Of a stretch of 64,000 bases of DNA, positions 1 through 9,357 are shown piece by piece; position 1 is the first letter of the stretch, and each line of letters opens with the position of its first letter. The notes beneath the pieces are model-generated. The model was not told the origin of the DNA. It worked only from the letters and a program-made list of their open reading frames with translations, and made no database searches. The DNA comes from Maribacter polysiphoniae (GTDB lineage: Bacteria > Bacteroidota > Bacteroidia > Flavobacteriales > Flavobacteriaceae), in the NCBI RefSeq assembly GCF_003148665.1, contig NZ_QGGQ01000008.1:126566-190565 (forward strand). Reading direction: 5' to 3'. Position numbers and translations under genes: made by a program.

Positions 1-424
1 CATCAACTTTTTTCTCTTCGAGGTCTTTATATACCTGAAAAAAATGTTCTATTTCTTTTAATCTATGTGGATTTACATCCGAAATATCATTTCTCTTACT
101 CCAAATAGGATCCGAAATCGGTACGCAGATGATTTTCTCATCCGGACCTTTCTCATCGGTCATATGAAAAACCCCAATAGGCTTTACCTCTACCACTACC
201 ATGGGAAAGGTTGGCTCAGTACACAAGACCAAAACATCCAAGGGATCCTTATCCAACGCCAAGGTTTCAGGTATAAAACCATAATCACCAGGATACATCA
301 TCGACGAAAACAAGGTTCGGTCAAACCGTATTTTATGTAAAGTAAAATCGTATTCGTATTTATTTCTACTTCCCTTGGGTATTTCAATAAGTACATCAAA
401 GGTAAGTCCTGCTTTTTTACTCAT
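1..424 (-). CDS. ppa: Inorganic pyrophosphatase, 5' part only (cut by window edge)
   Basis: Soluble inorganic diphosphatase, which hydrolyses pyrophosphate to phosphate in the cytoplasm and pulls biosynthetic reactions forward. The frame starts at the ATG complementary to 422-424 and stays open to base 1, giving about 141 residues. Visible family motifs are the early segment IPKGSRNKYEYD, the PGDYGFIPET loop, and the acidic metal-binding stretch DKDPLDVLVL that carries the Asp ligands for magnesium. The C-terminal part lies outside the window. The downstream neighbour on the same strand is the DUF5686 gene, 70 bases away, so co-transcription is possible but not shown. The identification is firm from the motifs. 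Confidence 0.9.
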   Translation of the reverse strand, partial: MSKKAGLTFDVLIEIPKGSRNKYEYDFTLHKIRFDRTLFSSMMYPGDYGFIPETLALDKDPLDVLVLCTEPTFPMVVVEVKPIGVFHMTDEKGPDEKIICVPISDPIWSKRNDISDVNPHRLKEIEHFFQVYKDLEEKKVD

Positions 425-494
425 ATTCTAGTTTTTTTCGATTACAAAGATATTGAAAAGATTGAATTAACATTTCTTCAATCCCTGAAATACC

Positions 495-2990
495 TTAAAA
501 GTGGAAACCAAATTCCCCAGTTACACTAAATCGTCTTGCGTCGGGGTTTTCAAGGTAATTTCCCCTGAAATTAAAATCTATCCTAAAAAATTTCAGAATA
601 TTACCAACACCTACGGAGTATTCATAATAGATTTTCTTATTTGGGGCTTGCAACGGAATGTTCGTCGGGGCACTTAAGTCCATATTCCCTTGGGACAACT
701 CACCCCAAACACCCCTTAACCCCACAAACTCCCTTAAATTCAATTTTCGGATCAGTGGTATCCTTGAAAATATTCGGCCATTAAAATTATGTTCAAAATG
801 AACTGCGGTATACGTGTCTGTGACAAATTCATAAAAATCAAGATTGGGGAATGTGTTATAAATGGTAAACAAGGTCTGGTTCCCAGGTACAACGTTCAAT
901 AGACTTAAAGGCACCTCCCCAAAGGTCTTGCCCACCTCTACGGTACTTAAAAGCCGACCAAACCCACCCAATTGCCATGGTTGGCTGTACGAAAACTGCA
1001 ACTTGCTATAATTGAAATCACTTTCTAGAAAACCTTCAAACCCATGGATGTAATTCAATAACAAGGTACTGTAGGTGTCATTGATATTTCTTCGCTCAAC
1101 ACCATAACCAATGGTTCTTCTCCCTGGGGTATATACCACCATGGTATTTACATCGAACTGTTTTACCTCGGATGAAATGCCCGTGGGCGACCCTGGATCG
1201 ATATAATCCAAGTTAAACGCATCCGGCAAGGCCGAACTCAAGGTTCTTAACGAACTCCCTACACGCACCCTAAAATTCGTAATTGGTTCAATCTCCAAAT
1301 TGAAGGTACTCAGGTTAATATTGGTCAGTCGATCATTAGAACCTACGGTAAGCACTGAGGAAGACGCTATACTCCTACCAAGCACGTCATTGGTTGACGT
1401 AAGACTAAGACCCAATTGCTCCACATCGCGCCGATTACCCCCTGATATGATCAAACGACTTTTTTTATCGAGCAGCCATTTTGCGGAAAATCCATGTTTT
1501 ACCTTTTTATCCATAAAACCATAGGCCATATAGCCTTCTAAACGCCATGGATCATTTTGACCGAAATAGGTCCTTGCCCCACCTCGAAGTCGAACACCTT
1601 CTGCATCATTATAACCGAATACACTGTAGACATCCCCGAGATCGACATTCCATTTATCAATCTCTACATAGCCTGACCCCAAAATACTGACGATATTATA
1701 GAACGATTTAAACTTGGGGACGGTTTTTAAGGTATCCAATAATTGGTACACTCCTTTTTCATCCTTATTCAGTGCCTCGAGCCGATTATTCTGCCAAAAA
1801 GTACTGTCCCTATTCAAGACCAAGGGATTGAAATCATTACTCTTTGTCCTATAGAATTCCCGGGGCTTGGCCCTATCGAATTGATAATCATCATAAACGG
1901 TCGTACGCTTGCCATACACCCCTTTGGATTCCTCCTTTTTCTTTAAACTGAAATCGGTCAACATATAATCCCTTTGCAAGAGAAAGACCGAATCATTGAC
2001 GACCTCGAAATCCTGTTCTATATAAATTTCCTTAACCCAGTTGATATTCGCACTTTTGGTCACTTCAAGATTTATATTCTTGATGGCATAAGTCGAATCG
2101 TTCACCCAAAAGTCGCCCTTAAAGGTCAATTCATTCTTACGTCGGGGATAATAGGTGATATTGTAGCACCACTTATTATCTATGAAGGCACTGTCGCGCA
2201 ACACATAGTTATAGGTATCGATACCCGTTTTTGAGAGTGGACTGGTAAAACTCTTGTCGAAGAATTTCAGGTAATTATCATAAACATCATAATCCTGGTA
2301 AAGGTCCTCTACAAACGCTATGATAGCTTGATTGTTCTCAAAACCGGAGTTTTTGTTCCCCAAAACATCCTCCTTCTCAACAGCAATGGTATTGTCGCCA
2401 TACACTTTTGAAAACGTCTCATTTAGGAATATTGGCAGATAGGTTTTACCCGTAATCCGTGAAGTATCCAAATCCTGGAACACAAATTCCAGTCCTTTAA
2501 AGATCTTCTTTTTCATTAAAGCGCTATCGATCGTATTTAAATCAAACTCTACCTTTTCATATTTATCATACTGGTATTGTTTGAATTTACGAAGACCATT
2601 TACCCGTTTTTTAGCCCAGATTTTTCTCAGGATATCTATTGCCGGATTATTCTTTTTGGGTTGTTTGCCCCCAAAAACAACTACCTCCCCCAATTGTTGG
2701 CTCGACTCCAACAACTCAATACGCATTTTGTAGTTTACTTTTGCGGGAAGTGTGATTTCCTTAGTTTCAAATCCCATAAAGGAAACCACTAGGATTTCAT
2801 AGGTGGAATCCGACTCCAAATAAAAATTACCGTTCTCATCGGTTATTGTCCCCTCGGTGGAGTTCTTAAAAAGAATATCGGCAAAGGGGATTGGCTCGCC
2901 CATTTCATCAACCACTATACCCCCAACCTTTGTTTGGGCTAAAGCCACCACAGTAAAAAACAGAAAGAAGGGCAGAAGAAATTTATTCAT
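495..2990 (-). CDS. DUF5686 / carboxypeptidase-regulatory-like outer-membrane protein
   Basis: An 831-residue protein typical of Bacteroidota. A signal peptide (about residues 1-18, ending ALAQ) is followed by a carboxypeptidase-regulatory-like beta-sandwich (about 22-105) of the kind found at the front of SusC proteins, then a long DUF5686 region rich in alternating beta strands, ending in FHF as outer-membrane barrels do. The likely location is the outer membrane. The molecular role of DUF5686 proteins is not known to me and none is claimed. It lies downstream of ppa on the same strand, with pdhB behind it. The terminator-like hairpin at 3036-3069 suggests it is transcribed independently of pdhB. 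Confidence 0.8.
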   Translation of the reverse strand: MNKFLLPFFLFFTVVALAQTKVGGIVVDEMGEPIPFADILFKNSTEGTITDENGNFYLESDSTYEILVVSFMGFETKEITLPAKVNYKMRIELLESSQQLGEVVVFGGKQPKKNNPAIDILRKIWAKKRVNGLRKFKQYQYDKYEKVEFDLNTIDSALMKKKIFKGLEFVFQDLDTSRITGKTYLPIFLNETFSKVYGDNTIAVEKEDVLGNKNSGFENNQAIIAFVEDLYQDYDVYDNYLKFFDKSFTSPLSKTGIDTYNYVLRDSAFIDNKWCYNITYYPRRKNELTFKGDFWVNDSTYAIKNINLEVTKSANINWVKEIYIEQDFEVVNDSVFLLQRDYMLTDFSLKKKEESKGVYGKRTTVYDDYQFDRAKPREFYRTKSNDFNPLVLNRDSTFWQNNRLEALNKDEKGVYQLLDTLKTVPKFKSFYNIVSILGSGYVEIDKWNVDLGDVYSVFGYNDAEGVRLRGGARTYFGQNDPWRLEGYMAYGFMDKKVKHGFSAKWLLDKKSRLIISGGNRRDVEQLGLSLTSTNDVLGRSIASSSVLTVGSNDRLTNINLSTFNLEIEPITNFRVRVGSSLRTLSSALPDAFNLDYIDPGSPTGISSEVKQFDVNTMVVYTPGRRTIGYGVERRNINDTYSTLLLNYIHGFEGFLESDFNYSKLQFSYSQPWQLGGFGRLLSTVEVGKTFGEVPLSLLNVVPGNQTLFTIYNTFPNLDFYEFVTDTYTAVHFEHNFNGRIFSRIPLIRKLNLREFVGLRGVWGELSQGNMDLSAPTNIPLQAPNKKIYYEYSVGVGNILKFFRIDFNFRGNYLENPDARRFSVTGEFGFHF

Positions 2991-3035
2991 TTATATGGTA
3001 TTCAAGACAACTTTATGATACGGTAAAGTATAACT

Positions 3036-3069
3036 AAAAAAGCTTCGCCAACACTTGGTCGGAGAAGCT
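3036..3069 (-). terminator. Probable Rho-independent terminator of pdhB
   Basis: Read on the minus strand, AGCTTC pairs with GAAGCT and an inner CCAA pairs with TTGG around a 3-base loop. The structure is followed at once by six T residues. The stem has an unpaired bulge on one side. It sits 27 bases past the pdhB stop codon, the normal place for a terminator. Confidence 0.55.
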
Positions 3070-3095
3070 AAATTTCCTTTACAATTTTATACCCC

Positions 3096-4073
3096 TTATT
3101 TGTATAACACTTTCTTAACCGCCTTGATAACATCTTCATGGTTCGGCAGCCATTCAGCCAATAAAACCGGTGAATATGGTGCTGGGGTGTCAGCAGTATT
3201 TATTTTTTGGATAGGGGCATCCAAATAATCAAATGCATTATTCTGTACATGGAAACCAATTTCAGTAGCAACGTTGCCAAAAGGCCAAGCTTCCTCTAAA
3301 ATGACCAAACGATTCGTTTTCTTCACGGAATTCAAAATGGCTTCATAATCCAATGGTTTAACCGTACGTAAATCGATGATCTCACAACTGATTCCTTCTT
3401 TAGCCAATTCATCAGCAGCTTTATCGGCCTCCTTGATGATTTTTCCAAATGAAACAATAGTCACGTCTGAACCTTCCCTTCTAATATCCGCTACCCCTAA
3501 AGGAATTGTATATTCCCCTTCAGGCACTTCGCCCTTATCACCATACATCTGCTCAGACTCCATGAAAATAACAGGATCATTATCGCGTATCGCGGATTTC
3601 AATAATCCTTTGGCATCGGCTGGATTGGATGGTACAACCACCTTTAATCCCGGACAATTTGCAAACCAACTTTCAAACGCCTGGGAATGCGTAGCCCCTA
3701 ATTGACCCGCAGAACCTGTCGGCCCTCGAAAAACGATTGGACAACTAAACTGCCCTCCGGACATTTGCCTGATTTTTGCGGCATTGTTTACTATTTGATC
3801 TATACCAACCAATGCAAAGTTGAAGGTCATAAATTCAATAATCGGCCTATTCCCTGTCAATGTAGAACCCACACCAACACCTGCGAAGCCCAATTCAGAA
3901 ATCGGCGTATCGATCACACGCTCAGGACCAAATTCGTCCAACATCCCTTTTGAAGCCTTATATGCGCCGTTGTACTCTGCAACTTCCTCGCCCATTAGAT
4001 AAATGGCCTCGTCTCTTCTCATTTCCTCTGACATGGCCTCTGCTATGGCTTGCCTAAACTGTAATGTCTTCAT
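3096..4073 (-). CDS. pdhB: Pyruvate dehydrogenase E1 component, beta subunit
   Basis: The 325-residue beta subunit of the heterotetrameric (alpha2beta2) thiamine-diphosphate-dependent E1 of pyruvate dehydrogenase. It decarboxylates pyruvate together with the alpha subunit and passes the acetyl group to E2. The sequence begins MKTLQFRQAIAEAM, has the YLMGEEVAEYNGAYK segment, the FRGPTGSAGQLGATHSQAFE loop region, and the C-terminal transketolase domain with ILEEAWPFGNVATEI. Length is normal. Its partners pdhA and pdhC lie 22-24 kb away in this window, so the complex is encoded from split loci. It diverges from etfB across a 184-base region holding an 18-bp palindrome. A 2-oxoisovalerate E1 beta is possible by family, but the pdhA/pdhC set in the window favours pyruvate. 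Confidence 0.92.
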   Translation of the reverse strand: MKTLQFRQAIAEAMSEEMRRDEAIYLMGEEVAEYNGAYKASKGMLDEFGPERVIDTPISELGFAGVGVGSTLTGNRPIIEFMTFNFALVGIDQIVNNAAKIRQMSGGQFSCPIVFRGPTGSAGQLGATHSQAFESWFANCPGLKVVVPSNPADAKGLLKSAIRDNDPVIFMESEQMYGDKGEVPEGEYTIPLGVADIRREGSDVTIVSFGKIIKEADKAADELAKEGISCEIIDLRTVKPLDYEAILNSVKKTNRLVILEEAWPFGNVATEIGFHVQNNAFDYLDAPIQKINTADTPAPYSPVLLAEWLPNHEDVIKAVKKVLYK

Positions 4074-4178
4074 TTAATACTTATATTAATGGTTATCCAC
4101 TTCGGACAAAAATGAAAGCAAAAATAGCAAATTATATATCAAATTTCGGGCTGATGGAATTAAAAAAATGACAAATTT

Positions 4179-4196
4179 TACTATGCATGCATAGTA
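4179..4196. promoter_or_regulatory. 18-bp perfect palindrome, candidate operator
   Basis: TACTATGCATGCATAGTA is a perfect palindrome in the divergent pdhB/etfB spacer. A near-consensus Bacteroidota -7 element (TATCTTAG, 4215-4222) follows on the plus strand, so the palindrome covers the expected -33 region of the etfB promoter. That placement fits repression by a dimeric regulator of the MarR or TetR type. The regulator is not in the window and the assignment is inference. Confidence 0.5.
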
Positions 4197-4257
4197 TTTT
4201 CAAAAAAGATTACCTATCTTAGCTCAATTCTTTTAAAGACCTGAAAATATTACGTTT

Positions 4258-5004
4258 ATGAAGATATTAGTTTGTATAAGCAATGTACCCGACACGACAT
4301 CAAAGATTAATTTCACTGATGGCAATACCAAATTTGACACTAACGGCGTACAATTTGTGATAAATCCAAATGACGAGTTTGGACTCACCCGCGCCATGTG
4401 GTTCAAAGAGAAACAAGGCGCGACCGTACATGTAGCATCCGTAGGAGGCTCGAGTGCAGAACCCACAATACGAAAAGCACTTGCCATAGGTGCCGATGAG
4501 GCTATTCGTGTGGATGCGGAACCCACAGACGGATATTTTGTCGCCCAACAATTGGCAGCAGTAGTAAAAAACGGCGGTTATGATTTGATTATTGCCGGAA
4601 GGGAATCCATCGACTATAACGGGGGCATGGTCCCTGGTATGTTAGCCACCCTTTTAGACATGAACTTCGTGAACACCTGTATCAATATAGAGGTTGAAGG
4701 AAATAACGTTAAGGCGATGCGCGAGATTGATGGTGGAAAAGAAAAAATAGAGACCACCTTGCCCGTGGTCATCGGAGGACAGAAAGGTCTGGTAGAAGAA
4801 AGTGATTTACGCATACCCAATATGAGAGGCATCATGATGGCCAGAAAAAAGACCCTGAATGTTATTGCCCCAATTGATGCGATTGCCGCTACCACGGATA
4901 TAAAATTTGAACAACCAGCCCCCAAGGGAGCTGTAAAATTGGTTGATGCCGATAATGTGGGGGAATTGGTAAACCTTTTACATAACGAGGCCAAGGTAAT
5001 TTAA
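4258..5004 (+). CDS. etfB: Electron transfer flavoprotein, beta subunit
   Basis: The 248-residue ETF beta subunit (FixA family), which carries AMP and forms a heterodimer with EtfA. The complex takes electrons from acyl-CoA and related dehydrogenases and delivers them to the respiratory quinone pool. Recognisable segments are MKILVCISNVPDT at the N terminus, NPNDEFGLTRAM, the AGRESIDYNGGMVPGMLA region, and the LPVVIGGQKGLVEE segment. It is followed by etfA 94 bases downstream in the same direction. The upstream palindrome at 4179-4196 suggests the pair is regulated. Confidence 0.93.
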   Translation: MKILVCISNVPDTTSKINFTDGNTKFDTNGVQFVINPNDEFGLTRAMWFKEKQGATVHVASVGGSSAEPTIRKALAIGADEAIRVDAEPTDGYFVAQQLAAVVKNGGYDLIIAGRESIDYNGGMVPGMLATLLDMNFVNTCINIEVEGNNVKAMREIDGGKEKIETTLPVVIGGQKGLVEESDLRIPNMRGIMMARKKTLNVIAPIDAIAATTDIKFEQPAPKGAVKLVDADNVGELVNLLHNEAKVI

Positions 5005-5098
5005 GCCTTGTATCCCAATTGTTTTAAAAGTTTCCCAACCCTTAATTCAACAATACATTCCTGCATCATATCCAGGATCATAATTTAAAGAAAACCAT

Positions 5099-6067
5099 AT
5101 GTCAGTTTTAGTCTATACAGAATCAGAAAACGGTAAATTCAAAAAAAATGCCTTTGAAGCCGCCTCCTATGCCAGTGAGGTTGCCCAACAAATGGGAACC
5201 ACGGCAACGGCCATCTCCATCAATGCCAACGAAAACGAAAGTCTTGGCAATTACGGCATTGCCAAAGTATTGAATGTCTCGAATGACAAATTGAGCACCT
5301 TCAATGCCAAGGCATACGCCAACATCATTGCTGAAGCGGCAAAGAATGAGGGCGCCAAGGTCATCGTAGTCAGTTCGAGTTCTGACACAAAATTCCTTGC
5401 CCCGATATTGGCCACCAATTTAGAGGCCGGAATGGTTTCCAATGTGGTTGCGGCACCGGAAAGCACAAGTCCGTTCATCGTAAAACGCACTGTTTTCAGC
5501 AATAAGGGATTTGCCCACACCCAAATCAATACTGAAATAAAATTGATAGCAGTATCAAACAACGCCTTTGGCTTGGTGGAAAACACGACTTCAACGACGG
5601 TTGAGGATTTTTCCCCTACCGTAAGTGACACTGACTTCTCAACAAAATCAACAGAAATCGACAAGGTCGTCGGCAAAGCAACCATAGCGGATGCCGATAT
5701 CGTCGTTTCTGGTGGCCGAGGACTCAAAGGCCCTGAAAACTGGGGAATGATAGAGGAATTGGCAGATGTTCTCGGTGCGGCCACCGCCTGTTCGAAACCC
5801 GTATCGGACATGGGCTGGAGACCCCATAGCGAACACGTAGGACAAACGGGTAAGCCTGTTGCAAGCAATCTTTACATTGCCATAGGTATTTCCGGGGCCA
5901 TTCAACATTTGGCCGGTGTAAGTGCCTCAAAAACCAAAGTGGTCATCAATACCGATCCTGAAGCCCCATTTTTTAAGGCAGCCGATTACGGAATTGTAGG
6001 TGATGCCTTTGAAGTGGTACCTAAACTCATCGAAAAATTAAAGGAATTTAAAGCCCAAAACGCTTAA
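5099..6067 (+). CDS. etfA: Electron transfer flavoprotein, alpha subunit
   Basis: The 322-residue ETF alpha subunit, which binds the redox-active FAD. The N-terminal domain resembles EtfB. The C-terminal FAD domain (about 195-322) carries VVSGGRGLKGPENW, the SKPVSDMGWRPHSEHVGQTG stretch and IAIGISGAIQHLAGV, the family signature. Length is normal. It is co-directional with etfB and followed, after a possible terminator, by the bifunctional nuclease gene. Confidence 0.93.
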   Translation: MSVLVYTESENGKFKKNAFEAASYASEVAQQMGTTATAISINANENESLGNYGIAKVLNVSNDKLSTFNAKAYANIIAEAAKNEGAKVIVVSSSSDTKFLAPILATNLEAGMVSNVVAAPESTSPFIVKRTVFSNKGFAHTQINTEIKLIAVSNNAFGLVENTTSTTVEDFSPTVSDTDFSTKSTEIDKVVGKATIADADIVVSGGRGLKGPENWGMIEELADVLGAATACSKPVSDMGWRPHSEHVGQTGKPVASNLYIAIGISGAIQHLAGVSASKTKVVINTDPEAPFFKAADYGIVGDAFEVVPKLIEKLKEFKAQNA

Positions 6068-6091
6068 TTTTTGTTAATTTGCGCCTCTGAG

Positions 6092-6135
6092 GGGCTGTTC
6101 AATTGATTGGCCATGCCTTTTTATTTGAACAGCCC
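6092..6135 (+). terminator. Inverted repeat after etfA, possible terminator
   Basis: GGGCTGTTCAA (6092-6102) pairs perfectly with TTGAACAGCCC (6125-6135) across a 22-base loop. It begins 25 bases after the etfA stop. The tail (TTTGTGG) is only weakly T-rich, so termination or mRNA 3'-end protection are both possible. Confidence 0.4.
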
Positions 6136-6155
6136 TTTGTGGTTTATTATATCCT

Positions 6156-6785
6156 ATGAGTTTAGTACGATTGAAAATTAAGGGAATTTCCTATAGCCAA
6201 ACCCAAAATGGTGCCTATGCCCTTATATTGAACGAAGTGGACGGTGATCGCAAACTTCCTATTGTCATTGGAGCATTTGAGGCACAATCGATTGCCATTG
6301 CCCTTGAGAAGGAAATAAAACCGCCGCGACCATTGACGCATGATCTTTTTAAGAATTTTGCGGATCGTTTCGATATTGTGATAAAGCAGGTCATCATCCA
6401 TAAATTGGTTGACGGGGTCTTTTACTCCAGCATTATTTGTGAAAGGGATAAGATCGAGGAAATCATCGACGCAAGGACCAGCGATGCAATTGCTTTGGCC
6501 CTTCGTTTCAATGCACCGATATTTACATACAAGACCATTCTTGATAAAGCCGGTATATTCTTGAAATTCACCTCCAAGGAGAGCGAAAAGGAAGAAAATG
6601 ACGACAGTATCATGGTCGATGAAATATTACAGGAAGGGGAAACCGTAGAGATTGACCAAGGGGCATCCGATGCCTTTACCGAATTGACGATTGACGAATT
6701 GAACAAAGAATTGGAAAAAGCCGTTGCCAACGAAGACTACGAAAAAGCGGCAAAATTAAGGGATGAAATCTCCAAACGCAACTAA
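6156..6785 (+). CDS. Bifunctional nuclease family protein (DUF151) with UVR motif
   Basis: A 209-residue cytoplasmic protein. Residues about 1-140 match the DUF151/bifunctional nuclease family (VRLKIKGISYSQTQNG at the start, LPIVIGAFEAQSIAIALE, RTSDAIALALRFNAPI). The C-terminal 35 residues form a UvrB/UvrC-type helical motif (NEDYEKAAKLRDEIS). Family members have been reported to have RNase/DNase activity; the role in this organism is not shown. The order etfA - this gene - nupC - thyA is tight (the next start is 21 bases on), suggesting an operon. Confidence 0.85.
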   Translation: MSLVRLKIKGISYSQTQNGAYALILNEVDGDRKLPIVIGAFEAQSIAIALEKEIKPPRPLTHDLFKNFADRFDIVIKQVIIHKLVDGVFYSSIICERDKIEEIIDARTSDAIALALRFNAPIFTYKTILDKAGIFLKFTSKESEKEENDDSIMVDEILQEGETVEIDQGASDAFTELTIDELNKELEKAVANEDYEKAAKLRDEISKRN

Positions 6786-6805
6786 ACTAAAAGCGCATTC
6801 TGACT

Positions 6806-8269
6806 ATGAAAACTAATTATTTGGTGCTTGTTTTAGTTTTTTTACTATCCTTTACTTCCATTGCCCAAACAACAGCCGTACAAGACACCTTGTCCGCTGT
6901 TACCGAATCGGTTATTTCGACCCCGACGGACATGGCCCAAACCGAACATATTATTCCCAATGGGGGATTTTCAATCAATAGTTTATGGAGGGGTATTTTA
7001 GGGATGTTATCCCTTATCTTGATTTCATTTCTTTTTAGCGCGAATAGAAAAGCCATAAATTGGAGAACCGTAGGTATCGGACTAGGCATCCAAGTATTGT
7101 TGGCCATTGGAATACTACAAGTGACCTTCATTCGTAGGATTTTTGAATTTTTAGGAATGATCTTCAATGAATTATTGAATTTCACCTTGGCAGGAAGTCA
7201 ATTCGTATTAGGGAACCTCCTCAATCTCGAAAACCCGAACATCGGTTATATATTTGCTTTTCAAATACTACCGACAATCATCTTTTTTTCCGCATTGACT
7301 TCGGTCTTGTTCTATTTGGGAATCATTCAAAAAATAGTCAAAGGACTGGCTTGGCTATTGACAAAATCCTTGGGCATCTCAGGTCCGGAAAGTCTTTCTG
7401 TTGCAGGTAACATATTCTTGGGACAGACCGAATCACCCCTTATGATCAAGGCCTATCTGGAAAAAATGAACAAGTCAGAAATCCTGTTGGTCATGATTGG
7501 CGGTATGGCCACCGTCGCTGGTGGTGTATTGGCAGCCTACATAGGATTTCTGGGAGGAAACGACCAACAGTTACGACTGGAATTCGCAAGACACCTGATT
7601 GCCGCCTCAGTAATGGCAGCTCCCGGGGCCATTGTCATTTCAAAAATACTTTACCCACAAACCGAACCCGTCAATACCGACGTCTCCGTCTCCTCGGAAA
7701 AAATAGGGGCCAACATCCTCGATGCCATTGCCAATGGAACAACAGAAGGGTTAAAACTCGCTGTTAATGTAGGTGCCATGCTCTTGGTTTTCGTAGCCTT
7801 TATCGCAATGATAAACGGTATATTGGGATGGACAGGTGATATTACATCACTCAATGATTGGCTTGCCGCCAATACATCCTACCAACAATTTTCTTTGGAG
7901 TCTATTTTAGGGACCATCTTTGCCCCGTTGATGTGGTTAACAGGTGTGCAAACCGAGGATATAATGCCAATGGGCCAATTATTGGGTATTAAGTTGGCAG
8001 CCAGCGAATTCGTAGGATACATTCAATTGGCTGAACTTAAGGATGTTGCCAGTGCAACACACTTAACCTATAACAAATCGGTGATCATGGCAACCTATAT
8101 GTTATGCGGGTTTGCCAATTTCGCTTCGATAGGCATACAGATCGGAGGTATCGGATCATTAGCCCCTGGGCAACGAAAAACGCTTTCAGAATTCGGTATG
8201 CGCGCTGTACTTGGTGGATCTATCGCTTCTTTGCTCTCAGCCACCATTGCCGGAATGATTTTAGGGTAA
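6806..8269 (+). CDS. nupC: NupC-family concentrative nucleoside transporter
   Basis: A 487-residue inner-membrane transporter of the concentrative nucleoside (CNT) family, importing nucleosides by cation symport. An N-terminal signal-like segment (ending SIAQ, about residue 20) and a short periplasmic stretch precede the transporter core, a layout often seen in Bacteroidota. Motifs include NIFLGQTESPLMIKAYL and the GGMATVAGGVLAAYIGFLG helix, plus LMWLTGVQTEDIMPMGQLLG and the C-terminal GFANFASIGIQIGGIGSLAP motif. It lies between the nuclease and thyA genes, fitting a nucleotide-salvage theme. Confidence 0.88.
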   Translation: MKTNYLVLVLVFLLSFTSIAQTTAVQDTLSAVTESVISTPTDMAQTEHIIPNGGFSINSLWRGILGMLSLILISFLFSANRKAINWRTVGIGLGIQVLLAIGILQVTFIRRIFEFLGMIFNELLNFTLAGSQFVLGNLLNLENPNIGYIFAFQILPTIIFFSALTSVLFYLGIIQKIVKGLAWLLTKSLGISGPESLSVAGNIFLGQTESPLMIKAYLEKMNKSEILLVMIGGMATVAGGVLAAYIGFLGGNDQQLRLEFARHLIAASVMAAPGAIVISKILYPQTEPVNTDVSVSSEKIGANILDAIANGTTEGLKLAVNVGAMLLVFVAFIAMINGILGWTGDITSLNDWLAANTSYQQFSLESILGTIFAPLMWLTGVQTEDIMPMGQLLGIKLAASEFVGYIQLAELKDVASATHLTYNKSVIMATYMLCGFANFASIGIQIGGIGSLAPGQRKTLSEFGMRAVLGGSIASLLSATIAGMILG

Positions 8270-8399
8270 GTCCCTTGTCGTTGATAAAATTTCATAAGAA
8301 TAATCAAGAGCTCCGAAAAATCGATTGCCATTTCATTATTTTTATCCCATAAATTGGAATGATAACCTTTGAAAGCCCACGAGTGGGACAGCACTTTAT

Positions 8400-9224
8400 A
8401 TGAAACAATACCACGATTTATTAAAACAGGTTTTGGAAAACGGTAGCCAAAAAGGCGATCGTACAGGTACAGGGACCCTAAGTATCTTTGGACATCAGAT
8501 GCGATTTGACCTCAGTCAGGGATTCCCTATGGTAACGACCAAAAAATTACACTTAAAGTCCATTATATATGAACTCCTATGGTTTCTTAAAGGAGACACC
8601 AATATTGCCTATCTACAAGAAAACGGGGTACGCATATGGAATGAATGGGCCGATGATAATGGGGACCTAGGTCCCGTATACGGTCACCAATGGCGTAATT
8701 GGAACAGTGAGGAAATTGACCAGATCAAAGAGGTGGTACAAAGCTTGAAACAAAACCCGAACAGCAGAAGAATGTTGGTATCGGCCTGGAATCCCAGTGT
8801 GCTTCCCGATACATCAAAATCCTTTGCCGAAAATGTGGCCAACGGAAAGGCGGCGCTCCCTCCTTGCCATGCCTTCTTTCAATTTTACGTGGCTGATGGT
8901 AAGTTGTCGTGCCAATTGTACCAACGTAGTGCGGATATTTTCTTAGGTGTTCCTTTCAATATCGCCTCCTACGCATTATTTACCTTGATGATGGCTCAAG
9001 TCTGTGGATATCAACCCGGGGAATTCATCCACACTTTTGGGGATGCCCATATCTACAATAACCATATGGAACAGGTTGAACTGCAATTAAGCCGTGAACC
9101 TCGGCCATTGCCTAAAATGGTCATTAATCCTGAAGTCAAGGATATCTTCGATTTTAAATTTGAAGATTTTACGCTCACGGATTACCATCCGCATCCACAT
9201 ATAAAAGGAGCCGTAGCAATATAG
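8400..9224 (+). CDS. thyA: Thymidylate synthase
   Basis: A 274-residue folate-dependent thymidylate synthase, converting dUMP and methylenetetrahydrofolate to dTMP and dihydrofolate. The catalytic cysteine is C156 in [13 protein letters not shown]; other signatures are [40 protein letters not shown] and the C-terminal [14 protein letters not shown]. There is a short insertion (about residues 137-151) before the active site compared with the 264-residue enterobacterial enzyme. Its dihydrofolate product is recycled by FolA, encoded at 14908 in this window. Confidence 0.96.
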   Translation: MKQYHDLLKQVLENGSQKGDRTGTGTLSIFGHQMRFDLSQGFPMVTTKKLHLKSIIYELLWFLKGDTNIAYLQENGVRIWNEWADDNGDLGPVYGHQWRNWNSEEIDQIKEVVQSLKQNPNSRRMLVSAWNPSVLPDTSKSFAENVANGKAALPPCHAFFQFYVADGKLSCQLYQRSADIFLGVPFNIASYALFTLMMAQVCGYQPGEFIHTFGDAHIYNNHMEQVELQLSREPRPLPKMVINPEVKDIFDFKFEDFTLTDYHPHPHIKGAVAI

Positions 9225-9357
9225 ACCAATATTCGATAGGGTTAAGAATAGATTTTATACTGTCATTGGTTAACCGGTTTTTATAGGAATTTTATAAAGG
9301 TAAGTTATACACATTTACCTCGACCTATTTATAAATCCTAGTTAACTCCTATAATCA

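Noticed and set aside
65-340. Plus-strand reading frame of 91 codons
   Set aside because: It lies opposite the pyrophosphatase gene, whose motifs are clear; it is a shadow.
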